The position numbers and the translations under genes are program-made. The notes below the pieces were generated by a model. It saw only the letters and a program-made list of their open reading frames with translations. It was not told the origin of the DNA and ran no database searches. Below are positions 15,616 to 24,582 of a DNA stretch of 51,311 bases, piece by piece. Origin of the DNA: an uncultured Limosilactobacillus sp. (GTDB lineage: Bacteria; Bacillota; Bacilli; Lactobacillales; Lactobacillaceae). Location: assembly GCA_944326735.1 (NCBI GenBank), contig CALVFC010000001.1, positions 1 through 51,311 on the forward strand, given 5' to 3'. The first letter of the stretch is position 1. Each line of letters opens with the position of its first letter.

Positions 15616-17418
15616 ATGGCTCAAGTTGCTGTTATGTCACCAGACGGATCAGTTAAAAAGATTGATCGCGATTCTGAAGAAGGTTTACAAGCTTTACGGA
15701 AATTGTCCGCATTAATGTTAAAGGCAGCCCTGAAGCAAGAATTCAAGGGTATCCGGTTGGGTGAAGCTGCTGATGAAGATGGCTTCCACGTTGACTCTGA
15801 CAAGGATGACCAACAAGTTTCTGCTGATGAATTACCAGCTTTGGAAGATGTTATCAAAGGCATGGCCAAGAATGACGCCAAGGTTGAATTTGTTGAAGTC
15901 GCTGTTGATGACGCCTTAGCAGAAGTTAAGGATGACAAGTTCTCCACTGAATTGATCAACGAAAATGCCAAGGACGGCAAGGTTGCCATGTACCAACTCG
16001 GTGATGTTAAGGCCGTTGCTAAGGACGACATCTTGGTTTACGGTGACGTTATCAAGAACCTGAAGCTGTTATCTGTGGCTGGTGCTTACTGGAAAGGTAT
16101 GTCCTCTAACCCAATGCTGCAACGGATCTACGGAACGGTCTTCTACAAGAAAGATGACTTAGCTGAAGACTTGAAGAAGCGTCAAGAAGCTAAGGAACGG
16201 GACCACCGGGTTATCGGTAACCAATTGGACCTCTTCTTCGTTGATCCAAAGGTCGGTGCCGGTTTACCATACTGGATGCCTAAGGGTGCCACGATTCGGC
16301 GGACCATTGAACGTTACATTATTGACCGTGAAGTTGCCGATGACTACAAGCACGTTTACACCCCTGTTCTGATGAACTTGGATGCTTACAAGACTTCTGG
16401 TCACTGGGAACACTACCGCGACGACATGTTCCCACCAATGGACATGGGTGACGGTGAAATGCTTGAATTGCGGCCAATGAACTGCCCTAGCCATATTCAA
16501 ATTTACAAGCACCACATTCGTTCTTACCGTGACCTGCCATTGCGGATTGCCGAATTAGGGATGATGCACCGTTACGAAAAGTCTGGTGCCCTTTCTGGTT
16601 TGCAACGTGTTCGTGAAATGACCTTGAACGATGGTCACACCTTCGTTGCCCTCGACCAAATCCGGACTGAATTCGCTAAGATCTTGAAGTTGATCATGTC
16701 CGTTTACAAGGACTTCGATATTACTGACTACAGCTTCCGTCTTTCTCTTCGTGACCCTACGAACACTAAGAAGTACTACGCTAACGATGAGATGTGGGAA
16801 AAGTCCCAAACCCTGTTAAAGGCTGCGATGGATGACTTGAACCTTGATTACTACGAAGCTGAAGGTGAAGCTGCCTTCTACGGTCCAAAGCTTGATATTC
16901 AAACTAAGACGGCCCTCGGTAACGATGAAACGATGTCCACTATTCAGTTGGACTTCATGCTGCCTGACCGCTTCGGCTTAACTTACGTTGGTAAGGATGG
17001 TAAGGAACACATGCCTGTCATGATCCACCGTGGTGTTGTTGGTACCATGGAACGGTTTGTTGCTTACCTGACTGAAATTTACAAGGGTGCATTCCCAACC
17101 TGGTTGGCTCCTGAACAAGTTCACATCATTCCCGTTAACGAAGATGCCCACGGTGCATACGCCGATGAACTTGCCAAGAAGATGAAGGCTGCTAATATCC
17201 GGGTTGTTGTGGACCACCGGAACGAAAAGATGGGCTACAAGATTCGTGAAGCACAAACGCAAAAGGTTCCATACACCCTGGTTGTTGGTGACGATGAAAT
17301 GAAGAGTAACGGTGTTTCAGTACGTAAGTACGGTGAACAAGCACAAAACGAAATGAGTCAAGACGACTTCATGGACGAAATTCTTCACGACATTGCAACT
17401 TACTCTCGTAAAGACTAA
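15616..17418 (+). CDS. thrS: Threonyl-tRNA synthetase lacking an intact TGS and editing site
   Basis: This 600-residue ThrRS is shorter than the usual 640 or so. The catalytic core is complete: motif 2 region [22 protein letters not shown], zinc ligands C290, H341 and H471 ([18 protein letters not shown]), and a C-terminal anticodon domain. The N-terminus keeps only a first TGS hairpin (SPDGSVKK) before the editing-domain remnant. The HxxxH of the editing site (RHSCAHLL in E. coli) reads RKLSALML, and the CRGPH segment is replaced by KAVAKDD. Proofreading of Ser-tRNA-Thr should therefore be absent in cis. The ATG at 15616 has AGGGAGAG. It is controlled by the T-box. Confidence 0.95.
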   Translation: MAQVAVMSPDGSVKKIDRDSEEGLQALRKLSALMLKAALKQEFKGIRLGEAADEDGFHVDSDKDDQQVSADELPALEDVIKGMAKNDAKVEFVEVAVDDALAEVKDDKFSTELINENAKDGKVAMYQLGDVKAVAKDDILVYGDVIKNLKLLSVAGAYWKGMSSNPMLQRIYGTVFYKKDDLAEDLKKRQEAKERDHRVIGNQLDLFFVDPKVGAGLPYWMPKGATIRRTIERYIIDREVADDYKHVYTPVLMNLDAYKTSGHWEHYRDDMFPPMDMGDGEMLELRPMNCPSHIQIYKHHIRSYRDLPLRIAELGMMHRYEKSGALSGLQRVREMTLNDGHTFVALDQIRTEFAKILKLIMSVYKDFDITDYSFRLSLRDPTNTKKYYANDEMWEKSQTLLKAAMDDLNLDYYEAEGEAAFYGPKLDIQTKTALGNDETMSTIQLDFMLPDRFGLTYVGKDGKEHMPVMIHRGVVGTMERFVAYLTEIYKGAFPTWLAPEQVHIIPVNEDAHGAYADELAKKMKAANIRVVVDHRNEKMGYKIREAQTQKVPYTLVVGDDEMKSNGVSVRKYGEQAQNEMSQDDFMDEILHDIATYSRKD

Positions 17419-17426
17419 TAAGTAAT

Positions 17427-17472
17427 TAACTATCCCCCGTTGCTGGCATTTGTCAGTAACGGGGGATAGTTA
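17427..17472 (+). terminator. Long hairpin after thrS
   Basis: A 15-bp perfect stem (17427-17441 with 17458-17472) carries GCTG/CAGT-like pairing in its loop. The tail has few T residues (TTCTAG), so termination strength is uncertain; it is symmetrical on both strands. Confidence 0.65.
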
Positions 17473-17574
17473 TTCTAGCGGGAAATTCCTTATTTTATAA
17501 ACTGTTAATTTAGCGTAATTGTCCGTATAATAAGGAAGTTACTTTACATATTTATTCAGAAAGTGGTGAAAAAA

Positions 17575-18961
17575 GTGGCCGAAAACCAACAGACTCATTC
17601 ATTGGGATTCTTTGCAGCATTATCAACAGTTGCCGGAACCGTTATTGGCTCAGGAATTTTCTTTAAAGTACCAGCTGTCACAAAGGCAACAGGATCGGTT
17701 GGCCTGGCCACTTTCACTTGGCTGCTCGCGGGCCTCATCACCATTTGTGCGGGCCTAACTACTGCTGAATTAGCAGCCGCTTATCCCCAAACGGGTGGGA
17801 TGACCTTAAAACGATGGCGCAGGTAGCCAAAGAAAAAGCGCTTATCCCCAAACGGGTGGGATGACCCTGTATATTGAAAAAACGTATGGCCACTTCTGGG
17901 CTTTCTTATCGGGTTGGGCACAATCGTTAATCTACTTCCCGGCACAATGGGCAGCGGCAGCGATTGCCTTTGCTACCCAGTTTGTGGACTTATTTGGACT
18001 AGCAGACTCCTGGATCCCCCTGATTGGGATCATTACCACCATTACTGTGCTGGCGCTTAACCTCGTAAGTGCCAAGGTTGGGGGGATGGTTTCATCACTT
18101 GCCTTAATAATTAAGCTCATCCCCATCGTGGCCATTATCGTCTTAGCCTTCTTCCACTCAGGCGACCCTCAATTCCGGCTGTTTCCCATCACCACAAGTG
18201 CTCATAGTAACTTTTGGACAGCACTGGGCGCCGGTTTATTAGCAACAATGTTTGCTTATGACGGCTGGATCCATGTGGGAACCCTCGCTGGGGAAATGAA
18301 GAACCCTAAGCGCCACCTTCCTAAAGCAATTGCCCTTGGCTTAGGCTTGGTAATGGTGGTGTACCTGTTAATCAGTTTAGCATTCCTGTATGTGGCACCA
18401 ATGAAGGTGGTCGCCAACAACCTCAATATTTCGGCAATGGTTGCCAAAATCGTCTTTGGTAACATTGGTGGAAAGGTCATCACCATTGGCATAATGGTAT
18501 CCGTTTATGGGGCTCTGAACGGCTTCCTAATGACTGGAATTCGGGTGCCCTTTGTAATGGGCCACATGGGTTATTTACCGTTTAGCAGGGCCTTTAGAGC
18601 GCTTAATCGTGGTGGTGTGCCCTGGGTTGGTGCCCTCGTCCAATTAGTAATTGCCATTATCATGGTTTTATCTGGTTCCTACGACCTGGTTACTAATATG
18701 TTGGTAGTCGTAATCTGGTTCTTCTACCTCTTCTGTTTTGGTGGGGTAATCATCCTGCGTCATCGTGAACCAGACTTAGAGCGGCCGTACAAAGTACCAG
18801 GATATCCTATTATCCCCTTAATTGCTCTTGCCGGAGGAATCTTTATCATTATCACCACCCTTATTACGCAACCATTTGTGACAATGATTGGGGTCTTAGT
18901 AACCATCATCGGTATTCCAATTTACCTGTATCAAGAGAGTCATCACCGCATCCATGAATGA
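17575..18961 (+). pseudogene. APC-family amino-acid permease (SteT-like), frameshifted by a 61-bp insertion
   Basis: Residues from AENQQTHSLGFFAALSTVAGTVIGSGIFF to AAYPQTGGMTL match the N-terminus of Ser/Thr-exchanger-like APC permeases. The frame then shifts into a stop at 17824-17826. The remainder (YIEKTYGHFWAFLSGW to the C-terminus) is open from 17861 to 18961. A 28-bp direct repeat flanks a 33-bp insert, adding 61 bp; removing one repeat and the insert joins GGMTL to YIEKTYG in frame, giving about 441 residues, the normal size. The likely start is the GTG at 17575, 6 nt after GTGGTG; GTG at 17563 is possible. The gene is probably inactive as read, unless the repeat recombines or this is an assembly error. 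Confidence 0.88.
17778..17866 (+). repeat. 28-bp direct repeat with 61-bp offset inside the permease gene
   Basis: Copies at 17778-17805 and 17839-17866 are identical. The 33 bp between them (17806-17838) is not part of the permease coding sequence. Loss of one unit restores the reading frame; 61 is not a multiple of three. Confidence 0.95.
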
Positions 18962-19427
18962 AACAATGAAAGTCACTAAAACTAATGCTGTCACCGCTGC
19001 CCATTGGCAACTATTCCTGCGCGCCGACCCCAGTCGAGAACTGGTGGCCGACTACCTAAACCAGGGGGAAGTGTTCGAAATTCGTAAGGGCACAAGGTTA
19101 GCGGCTACCATTATCCTATTGCCGCTGAGCGCTGGGCAATTAGAAATCAAGAACATTGCCGTGGCACCACAATTAGAAAATCAGGGGCTAGCCAAAGTAC
19201 TCCTTAACTTTGCCAAACGGTATGCTCATGAGCACCATTATCGTGAATTGATCGTCGGTACGGGCTCGACCAGCTTTAAGCAACTCTACCTTTACCAGGA
19301 AGTTGGCTTCCGGGTTACCGGTGTTAAGCGTAATTTCTTTGTTGATCATTATCACCAGCCCATTTGGGAAAATCATCTCCACTTACGGGACATGATTGTT
19401 CTAAAAATGAAGGTTGATGAATCTTAA
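18954..19427 (+). CDS. GNAT-family N-acetyltransferase
   Basis: This 157-residue protein has the GNAT acetyl-CoA site: LEIKNIAVAPQLENQGLAKVLLNFAKRYA (beta-4 and the Q/R-x-x-G-x-G/A loop), then YLYQEVGFRVTGV near the end. It probably acetylates a small amine or peptide; the substrate is unknown. The ATG at 18954 overlaps the permease end by 8 nt (ATG 18966 is an alternative), so the two were one operon and expression may now depend on read-through of a broken gene. Confidence 0.82.
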   Translation: MNETMKVTKTNAVTAAHWQLFLRADPSRELVADYLNQGEVFEIRKGTRLAATIILLPLSAGQLEIKNIAVAPQLENQGLAKVLLNFAKRYAHEHHYRELIVGTGSTSFKQLYLYQEVGFRVTGVKRNFFVDHYHQPIWENHLHLRDMIVLKMKVDES

Positions 19428-19450
19428 TTTACGGTAAAAGTGTAGAGCGA

Positions 19451-19493
19451 CTGTGATCAGGGATTTGATTCACAGCATTCTTTAATGTAAAAT
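19451..19493 (+). promoter_or_regulatory. Promoter of the intact APC permease with inverted repeat
   Basis: TTGATT (19465-19470), a 17-bp spacer and TAAAAT (19488-19493). An inverted repeat CTGTGA (19451-19456) and TCACAG (19470-19475) brackets the -35 and is a candidate operator. Confidence 0.65.
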
Positions 19494-19533
19494 TAATATT
19501 CAGCTTTCTGAGTTTTTTGAAAGGAATCATACT

Positions 19534-20895
19534 ATGCAAAATCAATTACCAACGGGTAAGGAACATGAGAAGACCCTCGGCCTCTTCGATCTTGCAATTC
19601 TCGGTATTGGTGCCATTATCGGTACCGGGATTTTAGTCTTAACCGGGATTGTCGCCGCGAAAGACTCTGGACCGGCCATTGTCTTCTCATTCTTAATCGC
19701 TGCCCTGGCCAGTGGTTTAATTGGTCTCTGTTACTCCGAATTAACCACTAGTTTGCCAAACTCCGGTAGTGCCTTCTTTTATGCGTGGGTTTCCATCGGT
19801 AAGTTTGTCGCCTTCCTGGCTGGGTGGACCCTAATTGGTGTTTATATCACCACTACGGCCACGGTGGCCAACGGGTGGACCGGATATGTTCAATCCTTCT
19901 TAGAAGTGCTCGGTGTCAACTTACCCCACCGCTTCTTGATGACGCCCGCTGATGGCGGGGTAATCAACTTACCAGCTGTCTTAATGATTATCCTCATGAC
20001 GATTATTTTGACCCGCGGTACTAGCGAAAGTAAGTTAGTCAACAACTTCTTAGTGGGCGTCAAGATCTTCATCATCTTACTGTTCATCGTTGTCAGCGTC
20101 CCCCACGTCCAGGCTGCTAACTGGCACCCCTTCTTGCCATACGGTTATAAGGGCATCTTTACCGGGGCTTCCGCCGTTTTCTTCTCATTTCTTGGATTCG
20201 ATGCCCTCGCGACATCTGCAGAAGATGCGAAGGACGTTGATAAAAATATTCCCCGGGCAATAATTCTATGTTTAGTTGTTTCGACCGCCCTCTATATATT
20301 AGTCAGTTTAGTAATGACTGGGGTGGTCTCCTACACCAAGCTCAACGTTTCAGAAGCGATGTCCTACGTCTTAATCATTAAAGGTCATCGTTTTGTAGCA
20401 GAGATTGTTTCCCTTGGTGCCGTCCTCGGCATTATGGCTGTTGTATTCGCCTTTATCTATGCCGGTTCTAACATTCTGAAATCAATGAGCCGCAGTGCCT
20501 TTTTACCTCAGGGACTAGCGAAAGTTAACCCCCATACCAAGAGTCCTAACCGGGCGATTTGGCTGGTTGGTATCTTTTCCGCTATCCTAGCAGGTGAATT
20601 TGACCTCCACTACCTGGCACTGATTGCCAACATTGGCTCATTAATGGTGTTCGCCTTGATTTCGCTCATCGTCATCATTCTGCGGTTACGGTACCCAGAA
20701 TTGAAGCGGCCGTTTAAAGTGCCATTTGGCAAAACGATTCCTGTGCTTTCCATCATTACCTGTATTGTCCTGCTGGTCAGCATTTCCCTGACGGCCTGGC
20801 TGACCTACTTGATGTGGATTGCTGTGGGATTGATCGTTTACTTCTGCTACTCCTTACGACATGCGGATGAATTTAACTTTACTAAAGAAGAATAG
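19534..20895 (+). CDS. APC-family amino-acid permease (cationic/YfnA type)
   Basis: This 453-residue protein has about 12 hydrophobic segments. TM1 carries the unwound GIGAIIGTGIL motif that contacts the amino-acid backbone, and FFSFLGFDALATSAEDAKD in TM6 is characteristic of the CAT/YfnA subgroup. It should take up an amino acid by proton symport or exchange. The ATG at 19534 has AAAGGA. It follows the broken permease, so it may partly cover for it, but the two are not close paralogues. Confidence 0.88.
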   Translation: MQNQLPTGKEHEKTLGLFDLAILGIGAIIGTGILVLTGIVAAKDSGPAIVFSFLIAALASGLIGLCYSELTTSLPNSGSAFFYAWVSIGKFVAFLAGWTLIGVYITTTATVANGWTGYVQSFLEVLGVNLPHRFLMTPADGGVINLPAVLMIILMTIILTRGTSESKLVNNFLVGVKIFIILLFIVVSVPHVQAANWHPFLPYGYKGIFTGASAVFFSFLGFDALATSAEDAKDVDKNIPRAIILCLVVSTALYILVSLVMTGVVSYTKLNVSEAMSYVLIIKGHRFVAEIVSLGAVLGIMAVVFAFIYAGSNILKSMSRSAFLPQGLAKVNPHTKSPNRAIWLVGIFSAILAGEFDLHYLALIANIGSLMVFALISLIVIILRLRYPELKRPFKVPFGKTIPVLSIITCIVLLVSISLTAWLTYLMWIAVGLIVYFCYSLRHADEFNFTKEE

Positions 20896-20933
20896 GGAAC
20901 GGACCCCCCTCTTCACGCTCCTATAATCAAAAC

Positions 20934-20973
20934 AGGGCTCTAGCGCTCGGCTTGCCGAACACTAGAGTCCCTT
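20934..20973. terminator. Bidirectional terminator, recurring hairpin family
   Basis: The outer stem AGGGCTCTAG (20934-20943) pairs with CTAGAGTCCCT (20962-20972) with one bulge; the inner stem is TCGG-CTTG-CCGA. The minus strand continues GTTTTGATT. It serves the convergent permease and aldo/keto reductase genes and resembles the hairpins at 6551 and 40581. Confidence 0.8.
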
Positions 20974-20981
20974 CTATTTAC

Positions 20982-21809
20982 CTATATTTTTTCTAATGGC
21001 ACTTTATGATTAGGCTTAGGAAATTCTTGATCAATCAATGCTAACTCGTCAGCGGTCAATTCAATATCCATTGCGGCAATATTATCTTTGACATGACTAG
21101 CTGACCCCGCTTTGGGAAGCGTCAGAACATCATCATTACGGGTAATCCACGCCAGCATTATCTGGTAAGCTGAGGCATGGTGGCTAGCAGCAATCGTATT
21201 CAAGGCTGGCGTAGGGTGCAGGCAACGCCACCCTACTGCATGAAATGGTGAATATCCCATAAAGCCAATTCCCCGTTCTTTCTGCCATGGTAACAAGTCA
21301 TATTCAACACCACGACTGGTGAGGTTATACAAATCTTCATTGGCAAAAACGTTCTGGCCATCACTGACTGCCAGCAAATCCTCCAGATCACTTACGTCAA
21401 AATTAGACACACCCCAGTGGCGAATAAGTCCTTCTTGTTGTAACTGTTCTAAGCCGGCAACCGCTTGGGTTAAGTCGGCGTTCGCACGCCAGTGAAGGAG
21501 GTATAGGTCAAGGTAGTCTGTACCTAACCGTTTTAAACTGGCATGAAGGCTTTGTGCTTCAAACTCTGGTGTGGCGTGGCTAGGTAAGAACTTTGATACC
21601 AAGAAAACCTTATCCCGGTCAACTTCCTTCAGCGCTTGGCCAATTACCTGCTCGCTGGCGCCGTAACTTTCGGCCGTGTCAACAACATTAATACCATTAT
21701 TCAAGCCATCGCGAATTGCCGCAATTTCACTTTTAGGATTGTAACCAAGGTCGGCACCACCAATCCCAATTTGACTGAGTTGTTCACCTTTGATCGTTAA
21801 AAATTTCAT
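20982..21809 (-). CDS. Aldo/keto reductase
   Basis: This 275-residue TIM-barrel NADPH oxidoreductase has the complete catalytic tetrad D44, Y49, K73 and H106 (DTAESYG, VSKF, LLHW). The C-terminal cofactor region LPKAGSASHVKDNIAAMDIELTADE follows the AKR pattern. It probably reduces aldehydes or ketones such as methylglyoxal; the substrate is not defined. It is transcribed alone. Confidence 0.9.
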   Translation of the reverse strand: MKFLTIKGEQLSQIGIGGADLGYNPKSEIAAIRDGLNNGINVVDTAESYGASEQVIGQALKEVDRDKVFLVSKFLPSHATPEFEAQSLHASLKRLGTDYLDLYLLHWRANADLTQAVAGLEQLQQEGLIRHWGVSNFDVSDLEDLLAVSDGQNVFANEDLYNLTSRGVEYDLLPWQKERGIGFMGYSPFHAVGWRCLHPTPALNTIAASHHASAYQIMLAWITRNDDVLTLPKAGSASHVKDNIAAMDIELTADELALIDQEFPKPNHKVPLEKI

Positions 21810-21938
21810 TTTTCTTCTCCGTGGGTCGTTTATTCTTAGAATAACACTTTCTTATGCAGCAATCCGTGTCTGCACGATAATTAAGTGTTGTAAAATAAAC
21901 AGAGAAAGAACAAAAGCACATAAAGGAGAACTGATTTA

Positions 21939-23369
21939 ATGACTCGTTTTAGAAATTCTGCCTGTACTTCAGTGATGGTGGGGAAAAAGGCCTCGATCGA
22001 TGGTTCCACCTTCATTGCCCGGAATGAAGACCGGGTCAAAGCGATTGAACCAAAACAATTCATGGTCCAACCGGCCGTTCATGACCGTCATGAAACATAT
22101 GTATCAGCATATAATGGACTGACGGTTCCCCTCCCGACTTCAGGAATGCGGTATACATCTACGCCATCAGTTGACCAATCCGCTGGTCCAAACGAGGAAG
22201 ATGGGTTTAACGAAGCCAATGTTGGTGAAAGTGCTACCGAAAGTGTATATGCTAACGACCGCGTGTTAGCTTACGATCCCTTCGTTAAAAATGGTTTAGC
22301 GGAAGATTCCATGACCACTTTGGTCCTCCCGTACATCCATTCTGCCCGTGAAGGAGTGCAACGACTGGGCGAGTTAGTTGCTAAATATGGTTCGGCAGAA
22401 GGTAACGGTGTCCAATTTAATGACCAAAATGAGGTCTGGTACATGGAAATTGCAACTGGTCACCACTGGGTTGCTGTGCGGATTCCTGATGATTGTTATG
22501 CTGTTGCGGCTAATCAAATTGCCATTGAAAAAATCGACTTTGATGACCATGACAACTATATGTGGTCCGATGGTATTCAAGAATTTGTTAACCTGCATAA
22601 CCTCAACCCAGATAACGACCAGTGGAACTTCCGTCACATTTTCGGAACGGACACCAAAAAAGACCACCACTACAATACGCCGCGGGTTTGGTTCGCGCAG
22701 CGTTACCTCAACCCATCAACCACTGCTGAACAAACCCCTGAATCACCTGACATGCCGTTTATTCGCAAGCCTGAACGCAAAATCGCAATTGAAGATATCC
22801 AGTATATTTTGAAATCTCATTATAACGAGACGCAGTATGATCCACTGGGTGACGGCAGCAAATACGACCGAAAAGTTTACCGCGCCATCTCATTGTCGCG
22901 GACCGCTCAATCGCATATTTTGCAAATGCGCAATAGTGTTGACGCTAAGCATGCGGCTGTCCAGTGGGTAGAATTTGGGGTACCTTCCTTCTGTGCCTAT
23001 GTTCCATTCTTCGCAAATGCCGACGACACTGACTACTCATACCGTCACTTCCCGAAGAAGATGAACTTAAAGAGTGCTTACTGGCTTAATGAAGCCCTTG
23101 CCATGGTCGTAGAATCGCACTACAAGGATTTCATGGAAGCTGACGAAGACTATCAGAAGGATCTCAATGAATGGGCGCGTCGGAAGTTAGCTAAGGTCGA
23201 TGCCAAGGCCAGTCAACTTGATGGCGCCCAGCTAACTACCTACCTAACTGCTCAGAACCACAAGATTGCTCGCCACTATAACAAGAAGGCCCGGCAATTG
23301 CTTTTTGAATTGTTAACTGAAGGAACTGAACTTTCAGCACTGACTTTCAAGATGGATCCTAAACTTTAA
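21939..23369 (+). CDS. pepD: C69-family dipeptidase
   Basis: This 476-residue Ntn-hydrolase has the nucleophile Cys9 in SACTSVMVGKKASIDGSTFIARNEDR; family members are autoprocessed so that this Cys becomes N-terminal. AEGNGVQFNDQNEVWYMEIATGHHW and AVAANQIAIEK are further C69 landmarks. It cleaves dipeptides in the cytoplasm, supplying amino acids to a peptide-dependent bacterium. The ATG at 21939 has AAAGGAGA. It has its own terminator. Confidence 0.93.
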   Translation: MTRFRNSACTSVMVGKKASIDGSTFIARNEDRVKAIEPKQFMVQPAVHDRHETYVSAYNGLTVPLPTSGMRYTSTPSVDQSAGPNEEDGFNEANVGESATESVYANDRVLAYDPFVKNGLAEDSMTTLVLPYIHSAREGVQRLGELVAKYGSAEGNGVQFNDQNEVWYMEIATGHHWVAVRIPDDCYAVAANQIAIEKIDFDDHDNYMWSDGIQEFVNLHNLNPDNDQWNFRHIFGTDTKKDHHYNTPRVWFAQRYLNPSTTAEQTPESPDMPFIRKPERKIAIEDIQYILKSHYNETQYDPLGDGSKYDRKVYRAISLSRTAQSHILQMRNSVDAKHAAVQWVEFGVPSFCAYVPFFANADDTDYSYRHFPKKMNLKSAYWLNEALAMVVESHYKDFMEADEDYQKDLNEWARRKLAKVDAKASQLDGAQLTTYLTAQNHKIARHYNKKARQLLFELLTEGTELSALTFKMDPKL

Positions 23370-23380
23370 ACCATAATAAA

Positions 23381-23408
23381 AAATTCCCGCACTAAACGGG
23401 AATTTTTT
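23381..23408 (+). terminator. Terminator of pepD
   Basis: A 9-bp stem (23381-23389 with 23397-23405) with a 7-nt loop and a T-run. Confidence 0.94.
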
Positions 23409-23459
23409 TGATTGAAGTAGATTAAGTTATATAATTTACTTACGGAAAGTGAGTGAATA

Positions 23460-24128
23460 ATGATGGATAAAGCAAATTTACGCAAACATATTCTTGACGT
23501 TGCCAATCGACGCTACGCCACTAAAAAGTACGACCCCAACAAACACATTAGCAATGAAGACTGGAAAACAATTCTCGAAGTCGGTCGCCTATCACCAAGT
23601 TCATTTGGTTACGAACCATGGCGATTTGTGCTCATCAATAACCCGCAGATGCGTGAAGATATGCGGCCATTTGCGTGGGGAGCTGCCAATAGTATCGACG
23701 GTGCCGACAAACTACTGGTCATCCTTGCTCGGCAACACGTTACCTACGATAGTTCCTGGGTAAGGAACCTTGTCGAAGAGGTCAAACACAAGCACTACTC
23801 ACCTGATTCCAGGCCTTCCCAAAGCTTCAAGCATTTCCAAGAGAATGACCTGGCTCTGTCTAGCGACCGGGAGCTATTTGATTGGGCCAGCAAGCAAACT
23901 TATATTGCCATGGCCAACATGATGACTGCCGCCGCCGAATTAGATATTGATTCCTGTCCAATCGAAGGGTTCAATTACAGCCAAGTAAATGACTACCTCG
24001 CGAAGAAAGGGGTATTTGATCCTGACTTATGGCAAGTTTCTGTAATGGTTTCCTTTGGCTACCGTGACCAACCAATTAAGCCGAAAGTCCGGCAACCGCT
24101 GAGTTCTGTCTACAAAGAAATTAATTAA
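23460..24128 (+). CDS. NAD(P)H-dependent nitroreductase, NfsB-like
   Basis: This 222-residue FMN flavoprotein has RRYATKKYD (FMN-binding Arg region), LSPSSFGYEPWRFVLI and a C-terminal SVMVSFGYRDQPIKPKVR. It should reduce nitroaromatics or quinones by two-electron transfer. Tandem ATGs lie at 23460 and 23463 after GGAAAGTGAG. It is the first of several flavin or NAD(P)H reductases in the next 20 kb. Confidence 0.9.
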   Translation: MMDKANLRKHILDVANRRYATKKYDPNKHISNEDWKTILEVGRLSPSSFGYEPWRFVLINNPQMREDMRPFAWGAANSIDGADKLLVILARQHVTYDSSWVRNLVEEVKHKHYSPDSRPSQSFKHFQENDLALSSDRELFDWASKQTYIAMANMMTAAAELDIDSCPIEGFNYSQVNDYLAKKGVFDPDLWQVSVMVSFGYRDQPIKPKVRQPLSSVYKEIN

Positions 24129-24183
24129 CGTCTTCCCTATCAACAATTATCAACTACTTTTTAAATTTTTTTGCAAATTAGTG

Positions 24184-24212
24184 TTGACATTTATATTAGA
24201 AAATTCTAATAT
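24184..24212 (+). promoter_or_regulatory. Promoter of the MetE-like operon covered by a 20-bp inverted repeat
   Basis: TTGACA (24184-24189), a 17-bp spacer and TAATAT (24207-24212). Arms ATATTAGAA (24193-24201) and TTCTAATAT (24204-24212) form a perfect inverted repeat filling most of the spacer and the -10, as expected for a repressor site. It is partly CodY-like. Confidence 0.75.
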
Positions 24213-24218
24213 ACTAGC

Positions 24219-24530
24219 AACAACAAATTAATATTTGCTGAGAAAAGATGAGTAATTAGTTGACGTCAGCCCAGAGAGTCGCGTTAGATGGGAAGCGATG
24301 TGAAAGATGCTAATGAAGATGGTCTTGGAGCAATCACGAACTGCGAGCACTTGACTGTAAGTGGTTCACGAGTGGCGACCGATAAAACGCCTGGGTTTAC
24401 TCGTTTGCGGGTGTACCTATTAAGGATTAAGTTGTGAGACTTAATCGAATTAGGGTGGTAACACGTTAATTTTCAATCTTTGAAATGACGTCCCTAGGAG
24501 AAGTGAAAAACTTTTCCTAGGGACTTTTTT
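24219..24530 (+). promoter_or_regulatory. T-box leader of the MetE-like genes
   Basis: The leader has an AGTA-type bulge region (GATGAGTAATTA), T-box motif AGGGTGGTAACACG (24452-24465) and a terminator (24490-24503 with 24511-24524, TTTTTT tail). An ATG in GAAGATGGTC is a plausible methionine specifier, consistent with the downstream genes, but I did not fold the whole stem I. Confidence 0.92.
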
Positions 24531-24582
24531 ATTTGCTTTCATCTCCTGAACTTATCGCACAGAAAGAAAGGATCGATGTTTT

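Noticed and set aside
17861..18961. Independent 366-residue permease starting at the ATG at 17861
   Set aside because: It begins inside the second copy of the 28-bp repeat, has no ribosome site and lacks TM1-2; it is the downstream half of the broken permease.
24183..24580. SAM riboswitch upstream of the MetE-like genes
   Set aside because: The leader has the T-box GGGTGGTAACACG core and T-box style terminator; I see no S-box sequence.
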